Positions 50,753 through 55,131 of a stretch of DNA of 55,131 bases are shown here, one piece after another (positions within the stretch are counted from its first letter, which is position 1; each line of letters starts with the position of its first letter). The position numbers and the translations under genes were made by a program. The stretch is taken from NCBI GenBank assembly GCA_903868795.1, contig CAIPWR010000031.1, positions 1 through 55,131 of the forward strand, written 5' to 3'. The notes beneath the pieces were generated by a model, which saw only the letters and a program-made list of their open reading frames with translations, was not told the DNA's origin and did not search any database. The DNA is from an uncultured Spartobacteria bacterium (GTDB lineage Bacteria > Verrucomicrobiota > Verrucomicrobiia > Chthoniobacterales > UBA6821).

Positions 50753-52234
50753 CTACAATCTAGCCGGCTGGACTTTCGTTCCGGCTGGAGTATCAAATTG
50801 GCCCATGGCAAGGGAGAGGGAGGCAAGGCTTGTGAGGTAGTCGGCTCGTGCACCGGCCTCATCGAAGCGAGCCGCGGCGAGTGCGCTCTGGTTGGAAATG
50901 AGATCAGTGATATTCAGGAGCTGATTGGTGAAGGCTGCCTGAGCTGACTTGAAGTTTTCTTCCGCGGAGACGACTTGGGAGCTGGCGAAAGCAACTTTCT
51001 TTTTTGCTTTAAGGAAGTCGTTATAGGCGATCCAGACATCTTGGGATGTCTGCAGGCGAGTTGATTCCACATTCGCCCGTGCCTGGGACTCTTCGGCCTG
51101 CCGCTGTTTCACCTTCTCCACGCGCTGGAATCCATCGAAGAGATCCCAGCTCAGAACCGCAAAACCGGAGTAACCTTGAGCGTTTCCATAGTAGGTCCCT
51201 GTTTGCGATGGCTGGGATGCCGTATAGACATAGGGTTCGCTTGAGTAGGCCCCCTGGAGGGAGAGCTTCGGCATGAAATCGGCTTTGGCACGCTCGACCG
51301 CCGCTCTGCTTGCGGCGACATCCGCCTGGCGGGCGGCGAGATCAGGGCGCCTCAGAATGGCCTTGTCGATGAGTGCGTCGACCTTGGTTCCGAGGGCTTC
51401 GTACGTTGAGGCGTTGGCGGTTGTATCAGAGCCTCCGGCCTTTCCAGTGACGACCTTGAGCGGTGCATTCGCCGGAAGTCCGGCGGCCACCCTCAGGTTG
51501 CCTAGGGTGACCTCCACATTCCGCTCGGCGGTTGCAAGGTCAAACTCCGCCTGGCTGTAGGTCTTTCTGGCGGTATCGAGTTCCGGTTTCGTGCCTAATC
51601 CGTTGGTCACTTGGGCTTCGACCATTCCCAAGATGGTTTTGCTCAGATCGAGATTTGCCCGAGCCGCATCTTGCTGGGAGAGGGCGGCGGTGTGAGCGAA
51701 GTAGGACTGCTGGATGCCGAAGACGGTATTCTGGATGTTCCGGCTAAATCCCAGATTCGCGGCTTGGAGCAGGGCGACCGTACGTTTTACATCTGCTGCA
51801 CGGCGACCGAAATCAAGGAGGAGATACTCAAAATCGAGTTCGGGAGTAAGGCTTGTCTGCCTGAGTCCCATGGGTCCGTCATTAATCTGGTAAAAACTTT
51901 TCTGATAACCTCCCACAGCATTCAGGGAAAGTTTGGGGTAGTAGGGAGCTTTGGCTTCGCCAACTTGGGCGCTGCTTGCGAGTGCATTGAACCATGCGGA
52001 GCGGGTCTGTGGATTATTCGCCAGCCCCATCTCGAGCAGAGAGGAGAGCTCGTACGTGCGATTCGGGTCAAAGGCGCCCTTGTGCTCTGCCAGCGGAAAA
52101 CCCCTCTGGCGCCCCAGAATCGGGTCCATGATAGTACCATCAGTCGCATGAAGCATCTGGGGAATCAGCGCAAGAAGGCTTGCGATGAGCGCCGTCAGCT
52201 TCAGTAGGTTTGCGTTTTTGATGGAATGGCTCAC
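50753..52234 (-). CDS. TolC-family outer membrane efflux protein
   Basis: 493 residues with a signal peptide (LLKLTALIASLLALIPQMLHA) and two OEP repeats forming the beta-barrel and helical tunnel: NPQTRSAWFNALASSAQ, ARANLDLSKTILGMVEAQV and VEKVKQRQAEESQARANVES. Typical of OMF proteins. No inner-membrane pump is next to it on the same strand; a HlyD-type adaptor lies 2 kb away on the other strand and is a plausible partner. Confidence 0.92.
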   Translation of the reverse strand: MSHSIKNANLLKLTALIASLLALIPQMLHATDGTIMDPILGRQRGFPLAEHKGAFDPNRTYELSSLLEMGLANNPQTRSAWFNALASSAQVGEAKAPYYPKLSLNAVGGYQKSFYQINDGPMGLRQTSLTPELDFEYLLLDFGRRAADVKRTVALLQAANLGFSRNIQNTVFGIQQSYFAHTAALSQQDAARANLDLSKTILGMVEAQVTNGLGTKPELDTARKTYSQAEFDLATAERNVEVTLGNLRVAAGLPANAPLKVVTGKAGGSDTTANASTYEALGTKVDALIDKAILRRPDLAARQADVAASRAAVERAKADFMPKLSLQGAYSSEPYVYTASQPSQTGTYYGNAQGYSGFAVLSWDLFDGFQRVEKVKQRQAEESQARANVESTRLQTSQDVWIAYNDFLKAKKKVAFASSQVVSAEENFKSAQAAFTNQLLNITDLISNQSALAAARFDEAGARADYLTSLASLSLAMGQFDTPAGTKVQPARL

Positions 52235-52366
52235 GGGAATGACTCGTCTCTCTTGACGTCAGGATGCTGTGACGATGGAGGGATCTGAGCCCAAACTCAA
52301 TCCCTTCGTTCAAGCACAGGGGAATGGTGTTGCTATAGCCGGAGTGGAACGATTTGATTTCCTCCT

Positions 52367-54085
52367 GTGATTACCGAAATCCGCTCCGCCGTCGGCTTCG
52401 CCACGCAGTTGCCCCGTTACAACGAGATCGTTACCATCCTGTTCAAGTATGGATTTGCCGATGTCCTGAAACTGGTGGCTTGGCAGCAGATCACGGGTGG
52501 CGACAAGGGTGTCCTAGAAACTCATGCCTCGGGACTCCTGTCGAAGCCTCCACAGGAGCGACTGCGCCTCGCCCTTGAGGAACTCGGCCCCACCTTCATC
52601 AAATTCGGCCAGATCCTGAGTTCCCGGAGAGATCTCGTTGATGACATTTATTATGACGAGCTTTGCAAGCTTCAGGATAATGTGCCGACCTTTCCCGGGA
52701 GTCTTGCCAAGGAGATCTTTGCCCGTGAGATCGGGAAGAGAGTCTCTGAGGCTTTTCTCGAGTTTGATGAGAAGCCTCTTGCCGGCGCCTCGATTGCCCA
52801 GGTCCATCGGGCTGTGAACCTGGACGGGGTGATGGTTGCCGTGAAGGTTCAGCGTCCCGACATTCGCCCTGTCATCGAGCAGGATCTCTCCATCCTTGTT
52901 GATCTGGCGAAATTTCTTGAAGCGCACGTCCCCGACTTTGCTTCGCTGAACCCTGTTGCCGTTGTTAAGGAATTCGCAGAGACCTTGCTCAAGGAGCTGG
53001 ATTTCACCCACGAGGCGGGTAATGCAGAGCGGTTCGCCGATCAGTTCCGTGGGAATCCCGCCATCAAGGTGCCGAAGCTTTTCAGGGAACTGAGTGGTGA
53101 GCGGATCCTCACCATGGAGTTCATCGCGGGCCAATCTGTTACTAAGACCGAGGCGCTTCGTTCCCATGGCATCGATCCAATTGTTCTTTCCGAGAGCATC
53201 TCCGGCCTGATCTACGAACAAGTCTTCACGTATGGGTTTTTCCATGGTGATCCCCATCCCGGCAACATGGCCATCATTCCCTCCAAGGATGTTCCTTGCG
53301 GTGGGGTGCTGGGTCTCTACGACTACGGGATGATGGGGGCCTTCTCCCCGAGTTTCCGCTCCAATCTGGCTCAACTCATCGCCGGCCTTGGCGAGAAAGA
53401 TAATAGACAGGTGATGCTTGCGCTGATCGATATGTCCGAGGATGGGAATGTCGAGGATTTCGATCGCATGCTGCGTGATGTGGAAGACTTCAGTGACAAG
53501 TATCTGAATAAGCCGCTCTCCGAGATCAATCTCTCCCTCGTGCTGAACAACCTGCTCGAGCTTCTCAGGGCGCACCGTCTCCGGATGAAGGGGAGCTTCT
53601 ATCTCGGAATCAAGGCGCTCTCCCAGGTGGAGGCTGTGGGACGTTCTCTGAATCCCGGACTGAATTTCATCGAACTGGGTCGTCCCTATGCCGAGAAGCT
53701 GATCGCTGGGAAATACATGCCCGAACATCTGCTGGAGCTTCTGAAGAAACTGGGGACTGCCTCCGTTGACTTTCTGGAGGTTTTTCCGAGCGACTTCCGT
53801 GTTCTCTGGAATCGTATGAAACGGGGTGAGGTGACAATTCCGCTTCAGCACCGGATCGACGCCCAGGGGATTGAGCCACTCCGTGTCACTCTGGACTCGA
53901 TTGCGAACCGCCTGGCAAATGCGATTGTCGCGGCCTCCATCTTGATCTGCTCAGCTCTCCTGATCCATTCCGGAATCCCCCCCAAAATCTGGCACATCCC
54001 GCTGATCGGCCTGATAGGACTCTGCTGGGGCGGCTACATGTGCCTTCGTATTGCACTCTCCACGTGGAAGCACGGGGGTCTCTGA
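52367..54085 (+). CDS. ABC1/UbiB-family atypical kinase
   Basis: 572 residues. The KxGQ motif is KFGQILSSRRDL (79-90), the alanine-rich loop AGASIAQVHRA, the ATP-binding lysine in MVAVKVQRPDI, ELDFTHEAGNAERF (ExD motif), the catalytic GFFHGDPHPGNMA (about 290-302) and the metal-binding LYDYGMMG. Two C-terminal membrane segments follow (ANAIVAASILICSALLIHSG; IPLIGLIGLCWGGYMCL). UbiB-type proteins aid ubiquinone or related lipid synthesis. The start is a GTG at 52367 and lacks an obvious ribosome site. Confidence 0.9.
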   Translation: MITEIRSAVGFATQLPRYNEIVTILFKYGFADVLKLVAWQQITGGDKGVLETHASGLLSKPPQERLRLALEELGPTFIKFGQILSSRRDLVDDIYYDELCKLQDNVPTFPGSLAKEIFAREIGKRVSEAFLEFDEKPLAGASIAQVHRAVNLDGVMVAVKVQRPDIRPVIEQDLSILVDLAKFLEAHVPDFASLNPVAVVKEFAETLLKELDFTHEAGNAERFADQFRGNPAIKVPKLFRELSGERILTMEFIAGQSVTKTEALRSHGIDPIVLSESISGLIYEQVFTYGFFHGDPHPGNMAIIPSKDVPCGGVLGLYDYGMMGAFSPSFRSNLAQLIAGLGEKDNRQVMLALIDMSEDGNVEDFDRMLRDVEDFSDKYLNKPLSEINLSLVLNNLLELLRAHRLRMKGSFYLGIKALSQVEAVGRSLNPGLNFIELGRPYAEKLIAGKYMPEHLLELLKKLGTASVDFLEVFPSDFRVLWNRMKRGEVTIPLQHRIDAQGIEPLRVTLDSIANRLANAIVAASILICSALLIHSGIPPKIWHIPLIGLIGLCWGGYMCLRIALSTWKHGGL

Positions 54086-54146
54086 CATCCCCAGAGAGCA
54101 GCAATTAGCGTTGCTCCTTGAGGAGTGCCAATCTTAATGTGACGTG

Positions 54147-54407
54147 ATGAATCAACGGATTGTTTTCTTACTCCTGATCGTCGTCTCGACGATGACGGGT
54201 TGCGATCCGCAGATTAATGTTGCTGGAGCTTATTTCCCCGCGTGGCTCCTCTCAGGACTGATCGGCCTGGCGGCATTCTGGGTATTGCATCTGATTTTTC
54301 TCAGGACAATGATGGTTCCATTTTTTGTGCCAATACCGCTTTTCTATGCGGCGCTCTACATCGCCCTGACCTCCGGAACCTGGCTCCTCTTCTTTGCCTC
54401 CCGATGA
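54147..54407 (+). CDS. YtcA-like small lipoprotein/membrane protein
   Basis: About 86 residues: a lipoprotein-type signal with STMTGC (Cys at 19), followed by two membrane segments. It resembles the YtcA family usually found before HlyD-type adaptors. It overlaps the HlyD gene by 4 bases. A GTG at 54144 could add one residue. Function unknown; probably part of the efflux pump. Confidence 0.75.
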   Translation: MNQRIVFLLLIVVSTMTGCDPQINVAGAYFPAWLLSGLIGLAAFWVLHLIFLRTMMVPFFVPIPLFYAALYIALTSGTWLLFFASR

Positions 54408-55131
54408 GTGATACACCTGAGAATTCTGTTTCCGAGACGACGGAGATCCCAGCCCCGCAAAGTAACCGCATTCGCAGAACGATTGGTTTGTTGCTTTCTT
54501 TGGCTGCCTACGCCGCCGCCATTTTCCTCTCCCTTGAGGTCTATCGAAATATTCGGGTGAATCCCCGCACTGAGGATGCCCAGGTGCGCGCAAACGTCAT
54601 CGGCGTAAGTCCTCAGGTTGGCGGCTCCATCATCGCAATTCATGTGAAGGACAATCAGCAGGTTCATAAGGGGGATCTCCTTTTTGAACTAGATTCGCGT
54701 CCCTATGAGGCACAGGCCGAGCAGGCAAAGGCTCAACTCGCACTCACGGAGCTTGAAATTCAAGCTTATAAGGATCAGATCGCGGCAGCAGAGGCTGAAC
54801 TGAAGCAAAGCCAGGCCAAGGCCGCATACGCCGTCGACTATGCCAAGCGTGTTCAGGCTCTTGTGGGCAATCTTTACGTGACCGTTGATAAGAACCAGTT
54901 GGCCCAGACCGAAGCAGTCACTGCCACCGATAAGGTTGCCCAGGATCAGGCTGCTTTGGAAAAGTCCCGTAACCTGCTTGGAGAAAGGGGTGACATCAAT
55001 GTCCGCCGTGTAGCTGCCGAGGCTACGTTACGGGATGCCGAGTTGAAGCTTTCCTACTGCAAGGTCTACGCACCCTGCGATGGTTATGTGGTGAATCTCC
55101 AGATCACTCCCGGTGCCTATGCGGCGGTAGG
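54404..55131 (+). CDS. HlyD/EmrA-type membrane fusion protein (partial)
   Basis: N-terminal 242 residues of a periplasmic adaptor. One membrane anchor (LLLSLAAYAAAIFLSLEVY, about 29-47) precedes the TEDAQVRANVIGVSPQVGG stretch typical of EmrA/AaeA, the first half of the lipoyl-like domain (NQQVHKGDLLFELDS), a coiled-coil hairpin (about 102-205), and the second lipoyl half (KVYAPCDGYVVNLQITPG). The gene is cut by the window end. It would bridge an inner-membrane pump and a TolC such as the one at 50.8-52.2 kb. Confidence 0.9.
   Translation, partial: MSDTPENSVSETTEIPAPQSNRIRRTIGLLLSLAAYAAAIFLSLEVYRNIRVNPRTEDAQVRANVIGVSPQVGGSIIAIHVKDNQQVHKGDLLFELDSRPYEAQAEQAKAQLALTELEIQAYKDQIAAAEAELKQSQAKAAYAVDYAKRVQALVGNLYVTVDKNQLAQTEAVTATDKVAQDQAALEKSRNLLGERGDINVRRVAAEATLRDAELKLSYCKVYAPCDGYVVNLQITPGAYAAV

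Noticed and set aside
52514-53851. Long open frame (445 codons) antisense to the UbiB gene
   Set aside because: It is a mirror of a well-supported gene with all ABC1 motifs; the antisense translation has no recognisable domain and starts and stops arbitrarily.

Overview
The window looks like a chromosomal segment of a member of the Verrucomicrobiota, probably class Verrucomicrobiae in the broad sense. The main reason is a locus at about 14-23.6 kb that matches, protein by protein and in order, the Amuc_1098 to Amuc_1102 pilus-like system known from Akkermansia muciniphila. A small coiled-coil protein of PVC type (29.1 kb) and a tandem PilT pair fit as well. Assignments come from reading motifs and lengths; no database search was possible. 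Coding density is high. No gap between genes exceeds 300 bases, and I see no insertion sequence, prophage, CRISPR array or rRNA gene. The first and last genes are cut by the window ends.

Left part (0-14 kb): a DUF151 nuclease and a gamma carbonic anhydrase, then hup (HU) with a strong terminator, then mdh and fumC, two adjacent TCA-cycle enzymes. Facing them is a tightly coupled run, miaB-rex-ogg-tonB-exbB, whose first four genes are joined by 4-base overlaps. Next come a large glycoside hydrolase/glycosyltransferase fusion protein and the coaE-rho pair.

Pilus-like region (14-29 kb): on the minus strand, an Amuc_1102-like Ig-fold protein, a PilM-PilN fusion, a PilO-like Amuc_1100-type protein, an Amuc_1099-type protein and two tandem paralogous secretins. 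On the plus strand follow aroD, an EamA transporter, trpD, tRNA-Glu and two adjacent PilT-type ATPases. No PilB, PilC or pilin is present, so assembly would depend on genes elsewhere.

Middle (29-41 kb): mostly housekeeping genes (HAD phosphatases, a Sfp-type phosphopantetheinyl transferase, a DEAD-box helicase, peptide deformylase, an ExbD homologue, initiator tRNA, trpS). A long minus-strand run follows: aldo/keto reductase, HAD, tlyA, nadK, PTS IIA, OppF-like ATPase and rodA.

Right part (41-55 kb): glycogen phosphorylase leads a closely spaced plus-strand run of an FAD oxidoreductase, a sugar isomerase-like TIM barrel, a flippase-like membrane protein, an unknown 98-residue protein, a SRPBCC protein and a ketosynthase. 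This may be an uncharacterised lipid or polyketide pathway. Then come an exported glycine/asparagine/threonine-rich beta-repeat protein, a TolC-type outer membrane protein, an ABC1/UbiB kinase, and a YtcA-HlyD efflux pair that runs off the end.
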